The notes under the pieces were generated by a model. That model had not been told where the DNA came from. It did not search any database and was given only the letters and a program-made list of their open reading frames with translations. The position numbers and the translations under genes were made by a program. A stretch of 13,435 nucleotides of DNA from Pedosphaera sp. (GTDB lineage: Bacteria; Verrucomicrobiota; Verrucomicrobiia; Limisphaerales; SIAT01): positions 1 through 13,435 of the forward strand of contig SIAT01000031.1 in NCBI GenBank assembly GCA_009691645.1. Reading direction: 5' to 3'. Numbering within the stretch: position 1 is the stretch's first letter; every line of letters starts with the position of its first letter. This document shows, one piece after another, positions 5,720 to 13,435 of this stretch.

Positions 5720-7869
5720 CCTTCCTCAACGTCATTTTGCTCGGTGGCGCGGCGGCGGTAGCCGTCCCGATCATCATCCATCTCTTCAACAAGAACCGTT
5801 ATCGCACGGTGCCCTGGGGCGCGATGCATCTGCTCGACATGACCTTGAAGGTGAGCCAGCGCCGGCTGCGCCTCGAGCAATTGCTGCTGTTGTTGCTGCG
5901 TTGTTTCGTGCTCGCCGCGCTGGCTTTCTGCATGTCCCGGCCGGTGCTCACGGGCGCGAGCCTGCTGGTCGGTGCGGCCAAGACTTCGATGGTCGTGCTG
6001 CTTGATAACAGCTACTCGATGGATCACCGCGGTGCAGGCGTGCCGAACTTCGAGCACGCTCGCGAGCTGGCCGCGAAGGTCGTCGGCGAACTCGGTCGCG
6101 GTTCGGATGTGACCGTCCTTCAAATGTCCGCCGGCGGCACGCCGCTGCACGATGTGCCGATGACCGATCCGGGGCGTGTGGCCAAAGAGTTGCGCGCGCT
6201 CGAGGCCGGCTTCGGCAAGGCTGACGTGGTCAGTTCGCTCGAGAAAGCCGCCGCCGCCATCGCCAAAGCCCCGCAGTCCTACCGCGAGATCGTCGTCGTC
6301 AGCGATTTCCAGAAAGTCAGCTGGCCGGAGAAGGACGATGCCACGCGCAAGCGCCTCGCCGATCAGCTTCGCAAAATGAAGCTGCCGCCGCAGCTCACGC
6401 TTTTCCACGTCGGCGCCGAAGGCCGCGAGAACGTCTGCGTCGAGTCGCTCGACTTCTCCCGCACCGTGCTCGGCGTGCGCCAGCCAGCCACCATCCGCGC
6501 CACGGTGCGGAACTTCGGTGAACGCGAGCTGGCCGATCTGCGCGTCTTCTTCCGTGTCGATGGCGCGGAACGTGCCGCCGCGCAAATCTCGCTCGGCGCA
6601 GGCGAGCAGAAGCAGATGCTGTTCACGCACACCTTCGACACGCCCGGCTCGCACGTGGTCGAGGTGACGACGGATGCCGATCCCCTCAAAGCCGATAACA
6701 GTTACGCGGCGAGCATCCCCGTTTGGGACCACGTGCCGGTGCTCGTGGTGAATGGCGATCCGAATCCCGAACCGTTGCGCGGGGAGACTGATTATCTGCA
6801 GATCGCCCTTCAACCGCTTCGGCAGGACAAAGCCGAGCTGTCCGATCTCATCGCCAGCACGACGGTGACGCTCGACGGGTTGGACGAGAATGCGCTGGCC
6901 GACAAGCGCGTGGTGGTGCTCGCGAATGTCAGCCGGCTCAGCGACGCGCAGCTCCGCGCGGTGAAGGACTTCGTGCGCGACGGCGGCGGGCTGCTGATTT
7001 TCCCCGGCAATCGCGTGGACACCGCGTGGTACAACCGCGACCTCGCCAGCTTCGGCCTGATGCCCGCGGCGTTCCTCACGCTCGCCGGCGGGCGCGAGGC
7101 GAAGGTGCCAAACACCCGCGTGGTGACCCAGCATTTCAGCCATCCGGCGATCGAGTTCTTCAACGACACGCGCAACGGCAACCTCTCCGACGGCGAGCTG
7201 CAGCAGTGGTTCCGCCTGCGCGAGCCGCCTCCGAACGATTCACTTCTCAACGCCTTCGCCCGGCTCGATTCCGGCGATCCGTTTCTCGTGGAGAAAAAGT
7301 TCGGCGAAGGCCGCGTCATTCTCTGCGCTGCACCGTGCGATGCGGATTGGAGCAACCTGCCGCTACGGCCTTTTTATCTGCCGTTGATGCAGCGGCTCGT
7401 CACGTATCTCGCCTCGACAGTTTTCCCGCCGCGCAATCTCGAGCCGGGCCAGTCGCTCGTCGCCTTTCTGCCGGCGGACAGCGCGAAGAAAAAAGCCGCC
7501 GTCACCGATCCGCTCGGTGAGAAGCACGAGATTCTCGTCGCCGCCAAAGGCGGTCGCGGTGTGGTGGAGTTTGCGAAGACCCAGCGGCCCGGTCTGTACG
7601 TGCTCGCCGCGCCGGATGGCACGACAATCCATTTCGTGGTGAACACCAATCGCGAGGAATCGGATCTGCGCCAACTCACCGAGCCGGAACGCAAAACCGC
7701 CGCGAAGGGGATGGGCGCCGAGTTGGTCAGATCGGTGGAGGAATACAAAGCGCTCGATCGCCGCCGGCGGTTCGGGAGCGAGCTGTGGAAACCGCTGCTG
7801 TGGGCCGTGCTCGCCGCGCTTTTCGGCGAGATGTTGCTCCAGCAATTCCTAGCACGGAGGCGCAAATGA
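5716..7869 (+). CDS. BatA-like membrane VWA protein with CARDB-like and amidotransferase-like domains
   Basis: 717 residues. The N-terminus is the BatA-type double-membrane domain: TM1 about 4-22, a positive loop with the family-like segment VPWGAMHLL, and TM2 about 55-75. A VWA domain follows with DNSYS (97-101) and D197 in VVSDF. The usual MIDAS threonine position appears to be A169 (GKADVVSSL), so metal binding may be altered; related proteins often read AD here. Next come a CARDB/Ig-like beta domain (about 243-335, VLGVRQPATIRATVRNFGE) and a class-I glutamine-amidotransferase-like domain (about 338-555) containing VVVLANVSRLSDAQL and DGGGLLIFPGN. That domain has no Cys at the nucleophile elbow. 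A C-terminal TM lies at about 692-710, then ARRRK. Positive charges place the VWA-to-amidotransferase part in the periplasm. The start overlaps the DUF58 stop as ATGA without a good ribosome-binding site, so translation is probably coupled. Confidence 0.88.
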   Translation: MTFLNVILLGGAAAVAVPIIIHLFNKNRYRTVPWGAMHLLDMTLKVSQRRLRLEQLLLLLLRCFVLAALAFCMSRPVLTGASLLVGAAKTSMVVLLDNSYSMDHRGAGVPNFEHARELAAKVVGELGRGSDVTVLQMSAGGTPLHDVPMTDPGRVAKELRALEAGFGKADVVSSLEKAAAAIAKAPQSYREIVVVSDFQKVSWPEKDDATRKRLADQLRKMKLPPQLTLFHVGAEGRENVCVESLDFSRTVLGVRQPATIRATVRNFGERELADLRVFFRVDGAERAAAQISLGAGEQKQMLFTHTFDTPGSHVVEVTTDADPLKADNSYAASIPVWDHVPVLVVNGDPNPEPLRGETDYLQIALQPLRQDKAELSDLIASTTVTLDGLDENALADKRVVVLANVSRLSDAQLRAVKDFVRDGGGLLIFPGNRVDTAWYNRDLASFGLMPAAFLTLAGGREAKVPNTRVVTQHFSHPAIEFFNDTRNGNLSDGELQQWFRLREPPPNDSLLNAFARLDSGDPFLVEKKFGEGRVILCAAPCDADWSNLPLRPFYLPLMQRLVTYLASTVFPPRNLEPGQSLVAFLPADSAKKKAAVTDPLGEKHEILVAAKGGRGVVEFAKTQRPGLYVLAAPDGTTIHFVVNTNREESDLRQLTEPERKTAAKGMGAELVRSVEEYKALDRRRRFGSELWKPLLWAVLAALFGEMLLQQFLARRRK
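7856..7860 (+). promoter_or_regulatory. Ribosome-binding site GGAGG for the second VWA gene
   Basis: GGAGG sits 5 bases before ATG 7866, inside the end of the preceding gene. It selects 7866 over an in-frame ATG at 7785, which would add 27 charged residues before the first membrane segment and overlap the upstream gene by 85 bases. Confidence 0.75.
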
Positions 7870-10616
7870 CGACGGAGCTGCGTTTCCTCGGCGAGTTCCA
7901 GTTGTGGCAGGCGTTCCTGCTGGCAGTCGGACTTGGGGCCGTCGCCGCATGGATTTATCGGCGCGACACGCGCGGCCGCGAAGGTGCCGCCTCGTGGCTG
8001 CTGCCGGTCTTGCGCGGCGCCGCGGTGTTCCTCGTGGTGATGATGCTCTCCGGTCCGGTGCTGCAACATCGCCGTGCCAGCGGCCAGACGGCGCGCGTGC
8101 TTCTTTACGTGGATGCCTCAGCCAGCATGGCGACGACTGATGAAGCGATGGAGCCGGCACGCAAACTCGCGCTCGCGCGCAAGCTCGGCTGGATTGGTGG
8201 CGCGCGCGGCGAAGATCGCGTCCTCGAAGCGAGCGATCAACTGGCCCGCGCGCGGCAGGCGGCCGAGGGGGTTCGCGTGCTGCGCGAGCCGGCGGAAATC
8301 AAGGCCGGCCTGCAGGATTTCCGCAGCGCCCTCGAGATCACCGCCGGTCGGCTCGAACGGCTCGGCACCGCCCGCTGGCCCGTCGCGACGGACACCCGGT
8401 TCCGCCGCGAGTTGCTCGACCCGGCTCAACGCCTCTCGGCGATGGACCCTGTGCGCGCGCAGGGCGAACTGGCGGCGCTGTTGCAATTGCTCGGCCAGTT
8501 CGAGGCGGAATTGCAGAAGACGCTTGCAGCCGAAGGCGCTGCCGTCCCGGCTCCCGGGTTGGACGACAAGAGCAAAGCGGCGCTGGAGCGCTTTGACAAG
8601 ATGCCGCGCTGGCAGCGACTCGAGCAGCTCCTGCTCGGTGGCGGCGAGAGCCTGATCGAACGCCTCGCGGGCGATCATCATATCGAGCTGTTCGCGCTCA
8701 ATGGCAAGTCGGCCGAGCTGCTTTGGTGGCCGGGCGCGGACAAGGGCGATTCGGCTTTCAAAGCTCCGAAGGAGTTTGGTTTCGCGGCCACCAATCAACT
8801 CACCAACCTCGCCGACCCGATCCGCGCCGGCATCGAGGAGAATGATCCGACGGAAAAACTGGTGGTCGTGATCTTCACCGACGGCCAGCACAACGACGGC
8901 ACTTCGCCGATCGAGATGGCGAAGATGCTCGGCCAGCGCGGCGTGCAGGTGCACACCATCGGCATCGGCACCACGCAGTTCGCGCGCGACATGGCGTTGC
9001 TCGAAGTGAAGGCGCCCTCCGTGGCTTATCCGGATGCGAACGTGACCGGCAAAATCATCTTCCGCGACGGCATGCCGCCGGGCCAGCCCTTCACGCTGCG
9101 CATCGAGCACGAGGGCCGTTTGGTTTGGGAAAGCAAGCCGCTCCAAACGCAGCAGCTCCCGCGACGCGAGGTGCCGTTTGATTTTGCGATCAAGGAAGCC
9201 GTCGCCGCCGCCCAGCGCGTTCAGCCGCGCGACCTCAGTTACACGGCGCTGCCGCTTGCACTGCGCGTCACGCTCACGCCGGTGGCGGGCGAGAAGCAGA
9301 TTGAAAACAACACCACCACGCTCCGCATCAACGCCATCACACAGAAGCCGCGCGTGCTGCTGCTCGATGGCCGGCCGCGCTGGGAACATCGCTATTTACG
9401 CAACGTGCTGGAGCGTGACGATCGCTGGGAAGTGAACTCGCTGCTCGCCGGTCTCGGCGGCGAAAACAAACCGTGGCCGCGCGGCCTCGGTGTCGGATCC
9501 TTCCCGCTCGTGCGCGAGGAACTGCACGCCTATCAGCTCATCGTCTTCGGCGATGTGCCGCGTGAGATGTTCCGGCCGGAGGAGCTCCAATGGCTGCGCG
9601 AGTTCGTCGAGTTCGGCGGCGGGATGATCTTCCTCGATGGCCAGCAGGAACGCTTGGCCAGTTATTTGCCGACGGCGCTCGGGCCGCTTTTCCCCGTGCG
9701 TTGGGGCGCGTCGCTGTTGGAACAGACGCCGATGCAGTGGCGTTTCCGTTCTGCCGGCGGCGCGCAGGCGCCTCTCGCGCTGGCCGCGGATCCGGCGGAG
9801 AACATCAAACTCTGGGCCGGCCTACCGGGCCCGCGCTGGGTGACGCACATGGAGACGCTGCCGGGTGCGGAGACGTTGCTGGAATTGGTGCTGCCGAATA
9901 AAGTCGCGGTGCCGGCGTTGGTCTTCCGCCGGTTCGGTGCGGGGCAGGTGCTTTACGCGGGTTTCGATGAATCGTGGCGCTGGCGGCAGCACGTTGGCGA
10001 TCGGCATCACCAGAAGTTCTGGAACCAAATCTCCCGCTGGGTGATGGAAGCGCCATACGCTGTCTCCGATCGTTTCGTCTCGCTCGATTCCGGCGCGCCC
10101 GTGTACGCGCTCGGTGAGCAGGCGGAGATCCGCGTGCGCGTGCGCGATTCGCAGGGTCGGCCGTTGGCGGGCGCGAATCCCGAGGTGGCGCTTTATCGCG
10201 ACGGCAAGAAAGTTTCGGTGGTCCCGCTCAAAGGCGACGGCGCGGCCAACGGCGTGTACCGCGGCCGTTCGGCCGCGCTCGCTGGCGGCAACTACGAGGT
10301 GCGCGTGACGGTTCCCGGCCTGCCGGAAAAGGAGATGAAAGCGCGCACTGAATTCAGCGTGCTGGCCACCACGAGCGGTGAGATGGGCCAGCTGCATTGC
10401 GACGAGGAATTGCTCCGCCGCCTCGCCTTCAATTCCAACGGCGCGTATTACCGCGAAGAGGACATGGACGGCCTCGCCGAGCGGCTCCGGCCACTGAGCG
10501 AAGGTAAGATTGTGATCACCGAGACGGCCTTGTGGCAGAGCTACTGGTGGTTCGTGCCGGTGGCGCTGCTGCTCGGTTTGGAATGGGCGCTACGCAAACG
10601 CGCCGGCTTGTTGTAA
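7866..10616 (+). CDS. Large membrane VWA protein with split VWA domain and amidotransferase-like domain
   Basis: 916 residues. TM1 is about 10-29, a cytoplasmic loop RRDTRGRE follows, and TM2 is about 42-60. The VWA domain has DASAS (83-87), T313 in LTNLAD and D339 in FTDGQ, a complete MIDAS set. D83 and D339 are 256 residues apart, well beyond the usual 100-130, because a helical charged segment (about 89-245) is inserted before the canonical helix RWQRLEQLLLGGGESLIERL. An Ig-like beta domain follows (about 375-490), then a class-I glutamine-amidotransferase-like domain (about 493-700: PRVLLLDGRPRWEHRYL, then EFGGGMIFLDG), then another beta domain (about 740-835, SGAPVYALGEQAEIRVRV). A C-terminal TM lies near 890-910. 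The whole protein has a single Cys, in QLHCDEELL, outside the amidotransferase-like fold, so that fold cannot be a Cys-dependent enzyme. Its order of domains parallels the upstream protein, suggesting an old duplication. Its function in the MoxR complex is unknown. Confidence 0.87.
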   Translation: MTTELRFLGEFQLWQAFLLAVGLGAVAAWIYRRDTRGREGAASWLLPVLRGAAVFLVVMMLSGPVLQHRRASGQTARVLLYVDASASMATTDEAMEPARKLALARKLGWIGGARGEDRVLEASDQLARARQAAEGVRVLREPAEIKAGLQDFRSALEITAGRLERLGTARWPVATDTRFRRELLDPAQRLSAMDPVRAQGELAALLQLLGQFEAELQKTLAAEGAAVPAPGLDDKSKAALERFDKMPRWQRLEQLLLGGGESLIERLAGDHHIELFALNGKSAELLWWPGADKGDSAFKAPKEFGFAATNQLTNLADPIRAGIEENDPTEKLVVVIFTDGQHNDGTSPIEMAKMLGQRGVQVHTIGIGTTQFARDMALLEVKAPSVAYPDANVTGKIIFRDGMPPGQPFTLRIEHEGRLVWESKPLQTQQLPRREVPFDFAIKEAVAAAQRVQPRDLSYTALPLALRVTLTPVAGEKQIENNTTTLRINAITQKPRVLLLDGRPRWEHRYLRNVLERDDRWEVNSLLAGLGGENKPWPRGLGVGSFPLVREELHAYQLIVFGDVPREMFRPEELQWLREFVEFGGGMIFLDGQQERLASYLPTALGPLFPVRWGASLLEQTPMQWRFRSAGGAQAPLALAADPAENIKLWAGLPGPRWVTHMETLPGAETLLELVLPNKVAVPALVFRRFGAGQVLYAGFDESWRWRQHVGDRHHQKFWNQISRWVMEAPYAVSDRFVSLDSGAPVYALGEQAEIRVRVRDSQGRPLAGANPEVALYRDGKKVSVVPLKGDGAANGVYRGRSAALAGGNYEVRVTVPGLPEKEMKARTEFSVLATTSGEMGQLHCDEELLRRLAFNSNGAYYREEDMDGLAERLRPLSEGKIVITETALWQSYWWFVPVALLLGLEWALRKRAGLL

Positions 10617-10634
10617 ACTGAGGCGACTGGACGA

Positions 10635-13435
10635 ATGGACAAACTCAATCCGCACATCGGCCGCAAGCTGCGAGCGTTCCGACAACGCTGGCGCAATCTG
10701 CTGTTGTTGCGCGGCGTTTGCGGGGGGTTGATCGCGTTCCTCGGCGCGTTGTTGCTGGTGGCTCTGGCGGATTATTTCATCGTGATGCCCGACGCCCTGC
10801 GTTGGGTTTTCAGCGGCGCAGTTTATCTCGGCACGCTGGCGGTGCTCTGGGTCATCTGCCTGCGCCCGCTCTGGCATACGCCGGACAGCCGTGAACTGGC
10901 GCGGATGGTTGAAGAGCGCCGGCCGGATTTGCGCGAGCATCTGCTCGCGGCGGTGGAGTTGGGCGACATCGAGGCGGGCGCGGAGTGGGACTCGGCGGTG
11001 TTCCGAAAGATTCTGCAGGAAGATGTGACCGAGCGGCTGCAGGATGTGAGCACGGAACGGCTGCTGCCCGGCCGCCTCATCCGTGCGTGGCTGCTCGGCG
11101 CGCTGGCATTGCTGCTGACGCTCGGCCTCTTCGCGCTCTGGCCCGACGGCCGGCAATTGCTGGTGCGTGCCGTGGCGCCGATGGCCAACGTCGAGCGCGT
11201 TTCGCGTGTGAAGATATTCCTCGTCACACCTGCGCTGGGAGATGCGAGCGCGCCGCAGGGCGATAGTGTCCCGGTGATGGTGCGGCTCGCGGGACCAAAT
11301 CCCGATCGCGTGACGCTCGAGATTTTTCCCGCGAACGGCAAAGTCGAATCCGTGCCGATGACGACGATGACGAACCGCCAATACGCCTCCACCGTGGCGG
11401 TCGGTGCCGAGTCGGTGCAGTATCGCGTTCGCGCGGGCGACGGCCTCACGCGCAAGTTCACCGTGCTCGCCCGGCCGCGTCCGGCGGTGACGGCTTTCGA
11501 CAAGACTTTCCAGTATCCCGCTTATACGAAACTGCCGTTGCGCCACACGCTCGATCCGGAAGGCCACCTCGCCGCGCTCGAGGGGACGTTGATCGATCTG
11601 AAACTGCGCGTGACGCAGCCGGTGAAGGTCGCCGAGTTGCGCCTCATCCAGAGCGGCAAAACGAACATCATCACGCTTTCGACGAACAGCCTCGAGCTGG
11701 AAGGCCGTTTTGCGTTGCGCGTTTCCGGCACGTACACCGTCCACCTCGTCGCCGCGGAGACCGGCTTCGACAACAAGTTCAGCCCGCAGTACGAGTTGCG
11801 CGCGCTGGCCGATCTCGTGCCGCGCGTCGTTCTTGAATCGCCGAAAGCTGACACCATCGTGCCGCCGGAGGAGGTGCTCGCCGTGAAGGGCGCCGCGCAG
11901 GATGACATCGGCCTCGCCCGCCTCGTGCAGTTCGTGCAGGTGAATGGCAGCAACTGGGTCGAGACACCCCTGCCGCCCGTCAGCGGCACGAATGCGGCCA
12001 TCGCCTTCCACTGGGATTTACTCAAGCTAAACGTCGTGCCCGGCGACAACGTCACGCTCAAACTCGCCGCGTACGATCTCAAAGGCAGCAAAGCCGAGTC
12101 GAACCCGGTCAAGATCACCATCGCTTCGCCCGCGTTCGACCCGCGTCGGCTTGCCGGAGTCGAGTCGCGCCGGCAATTGCACAAAGCCATCATCGCCGTC
12201 CGCGAAGGTGCCGAAGCCGCTCGCAAAGCGCTGCCGGCAGATGCGCCGCAGAGCGTTCTCACCGCTGCGGAGTTGCAGCGCAAACAACTCGCCGCCGCCG
12301 CCATCTCCGCAGCAGACGATCTCGGCCTCCGGCTCGACAGCGCGATGCATCAGTTGAAAACCCATCTCAAGCAAGCGCGGCCGGGTCGCGAATCGGCCGA
12401 TCTCGCCTTGCTGGCCCGCACGCTCGCGCACATCGATCACGCCGCGCTCGCCATCGCGCAAGCGGAGTTGGCGAGTCTTTTCAGCGCTACGCGCAGTGTG
12501 CTCGCCGCGCAACACGCACAGGAAGCCTCGCAACGCCTTGATCAAATTGCCGCGCTCGCGCCCAAACTCGAGGCGTTCTCCGGTGATTTGCTGGGGATCG
12601 ACGAGGCGGATCTTGCCGGCGAGCATTTGGGTTATCTGATGGGCGAACAGCTTCGCGTGAACGCCCGCGCCGAGGCCGCCGCCGCGACGGATCCTTCCGC
12701 GTGGGAACGCCTCGCCCGCCGTCAGGCTGGCGCAGCGAAGGAAGTGCAACTCGTCGAGGAAGTTCTCAAGCAGCTCGCCACGCGATTGGCCGGCAACGCC
12801 GCTGCGGCAGAGACCATCGGAAAACTTCCCGAGCAACTCAAAGCCGCGCGGGTTGACCTCGAGAAAATCCTCGCCGCAAAACCGGGAGAGACATTGCTCG
12901 CGCCTGCGCAGGCGATGCAGCGTGCGTTGCAAACAGTCGCGACCGACCTGCGTCCGATTGGTCGGGATTTTGTTCGCCGTAGCGATGTCGCTCGCGAGGA
13001 ATTATCCGTCGCCGCCGGTTCTTCCAGCGAACACATCGAGCAATTGCGGCGCGCGCTCGAGTCGCTCGGCGAGGCGCAGGGCAAGATCGCGGACGCCACC
13101 GATCCCGCGCTGTTGGCCGCCCGCACCCGCGCCGGTCACGCGTGGCAAGTGGCGATTACGCAGCTTCAAAATCGAGCCGGCGTGGAGGAACAGCGGCGCG
13201 ACATGGATCCGTTCTTCGTCACCGATCTCGGCAAAGCGGCGCTCGCTCTCGGTGCGTGGCGGACCACGGCGGAGGCCCAGCCGCTGCCCGCCGTGATCGA
13301 GGCTGTCGGCAAGATTGCCCGCGCGTTGCGCACGCTCGAGGCGGGCCACGCTCTCACCGAGTTGGAGCTGGCCAGCAAGAATCTTTCGCATCAGGAACGC
13401 TGGGAAGTCGCCGCTGCGGACGCCGCGAGTGCGCG
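10635..13435 (+). CDS. DUF4175-like membrane protein with Ig-like and coiled-coil regions (3' end outside window)
   Basis: Open from ATG 10635 to the right edge, 933 codons with no stop. ATG is 18 bases after the preceding stop, with TGAGG at 10619-10623 as a modest ribosome-binding site. A basic N-terminus precedes TM1 (about 27-49) and TM2 (about 57-77). A cytoplasmic segment at 78-149 contains DSRELARMVEERRPDLREHL, and TM3 is at about 149-169. The extracytoplasmic part begins with beta-rich Ig-like domains (about 190-510), including YPAYT (294-298) and DDIGL (423-427), both typical of large DUF4175-like proteins in MoxR/VWA clusters. From about 515 onward the sequence is Ala-rich, charged and helical, with long coiled-coil-like stretches (for example around 680-740 and 790-850). 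Family members often continue with low-complexity Gln/Gly-rich tails and can exceed 1,000 residues; that part is not visible. It is probably a structural or scaffold component; no enzymatic motif is seen. Confidence 0.8.
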   Translation, partial: MDKLNPHIGRKLRAFRQRWRNLLLLRGVCGGLIAFLGALLLVALADYFIVMPDALRWVFSGAVYLGTLAVLWVICLRPLWHTPDSRELARMVEERRPDLREHLLAAVELGDIEAGAEWDSAVFRKILQEDVTERLQDVSTERLLPGRLIRAWLLGALALLLTLGLFALWPDGRQLLVRAVAPMANVERVSRVKIFLVTPALGDASAPQGDSVPVMVRLAGPNPDRVTLEIFPANGKVESVPMTTMTNRQYASTVAVGAESVQYRVRAGDGLTRKFTVLARPRPAVTAFDKTFQYPAYTKLPLRHTLDPEGHLAALEGTLIDLKLRVTQPVKVAELRLIQSGKTNIITLSTNSLELEGRFALRVSGTYTVHLVAAETGFDNKFSPQYELRALADLVPRVVLESPKADTIVPPEEVLAVKGAAQDDIGLARLVQFVQVNGSNWVETPLPPVSGTNAAIAFHWDLLKLNVVPGDNVTLKLAAYDLKGSKAESNPVKITIASPAFDPRRLAGVESRRQLHKAIIAVREGAEAARKALPADAPQSVLTAAELQRKQLAAAAISAADDLGLRLDSAMHQLKTHLKQARPGRESADLALLARTLAHIDHAALAIAQAELASLFSATRSVLAAQHAQEASQRLDQIAALAPKLEAFSGDLLGIDEADLAGEHLGYLMGEQLRVNARAEAAAATDPSAWERLARRQAGAAKEVQLVEEVLKQLATRLAGNAAAAETIGKLPEQLKAARVDLEKILAAKPGETLLAPAQAMQRALQTVATDLRPIGRDFVRRSDVAREELSVAAGSSSEHIEQLRRALESLGEAQGKIADATDPALLAARTRAGHAWQVAITQLQNRAGVEEQRRDMDPFFVTDLGKAALALGAWRTTAEAQPLPAVIEAVGKIARALRTLEAGHALTELELASKNLSHQERWEVAAADAASA

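Noticed and set aside
5665..7143. 492-codon minus-strand frame opposite the BatA-like gene
   Set aside because: This is a shadow of a well-supported coding frame. The poly-Gln stretch is just the complement of Leu codons in the membrane segment.
8118..9389. 423-codon minus-strand frame opposite the second VWA gene
   Set aside because: No recognisable domain or ribosome-binding site is seen, and the sense strand has clear VWA motifs.
10590..12011. 473-codon minus-strand frame near the right end
   Set aside because: It is antisense to the DUF4175-like gene, whose frame stays open for 933 codons with family motifs. The translation is of the shadow type.

Overview
The window is gene-dense, GC-rich (roughly 65% by eye) bacterial DNA. 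All recognisable genes lie on the + strand, with very short or overlapping junctions. The combination of protein families suggests Verrucomicrobiota or a Planctomycetes/Verrucomicrobiota relative: a zinc-ribbon MoxR ATPase, a DUF58 protein, two membrane VWA proteins with class-I glutamine-amidotransferase-like folds, and a large DUF4175-like membrane protein. This taxonomic call is an inference from gene content; there is no rRNA or other marker gene to confirm it. I see no mobile element, CRISPR array, tRNA or rRNA.

Layout. 1-237 is the 3' end of a probable Nudix hydrolase. 286-3503 is a pair of exported M16 metallopeptidase-family proteins joined by a 1-base TAATG overlap. The first has a complete zinc site and the second has lost it, the usual active/inactive arrangement of bacterial M16 pairs. 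A 100-base intergenic stretch (3504-3603) follows and is the only plausible transcription-unit boundary inside the window; part of it resembles the 5' end of tmRNA. From 3604 to the window end runs one apparent operon: MoxR ATPase (3604-4764), DUF58/VWA protein (4817-5719), BatA-like VWA membrane protein (5716-7869), a second larger VWA membrane protein (7866-10616) and a DUF4175-like protein that runs off the right edge (10635 to beyond 13435). Two junctions are ATGA overlaps, implying translational coupling.

How the genes may work together. MoxR AAA+ ATPases typically act as chaperone-like remodelling ATPases with VWA-domain partners. By the positive-inside rule the MoxR and DUF58 proteins are cytoplasmic, while the VWA, amidotransferase-like, Ig-like and coiled-coil parts of the three membrane proteins face the periplasm. 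The cluster therefore looks like an envelope-spanning assembly driven by a cytoplasmic ATPase. The client is unknown. The M16 pair would act in the same compartment as the extracytoplasmic domains, but its link to the MoxR operon is only proximity.

Novelty. Every protein falls in a recognisable family, so I do not claim a new system. The points most worth checking are the split VWA domain of the 916-residue protein, the zinc ribbon fused to MoxR, the two amidotransferase-like domains without a nucleophile, the predicted membrane-bridging architecture, and the tmRNA-like fragment between the two gene groups.
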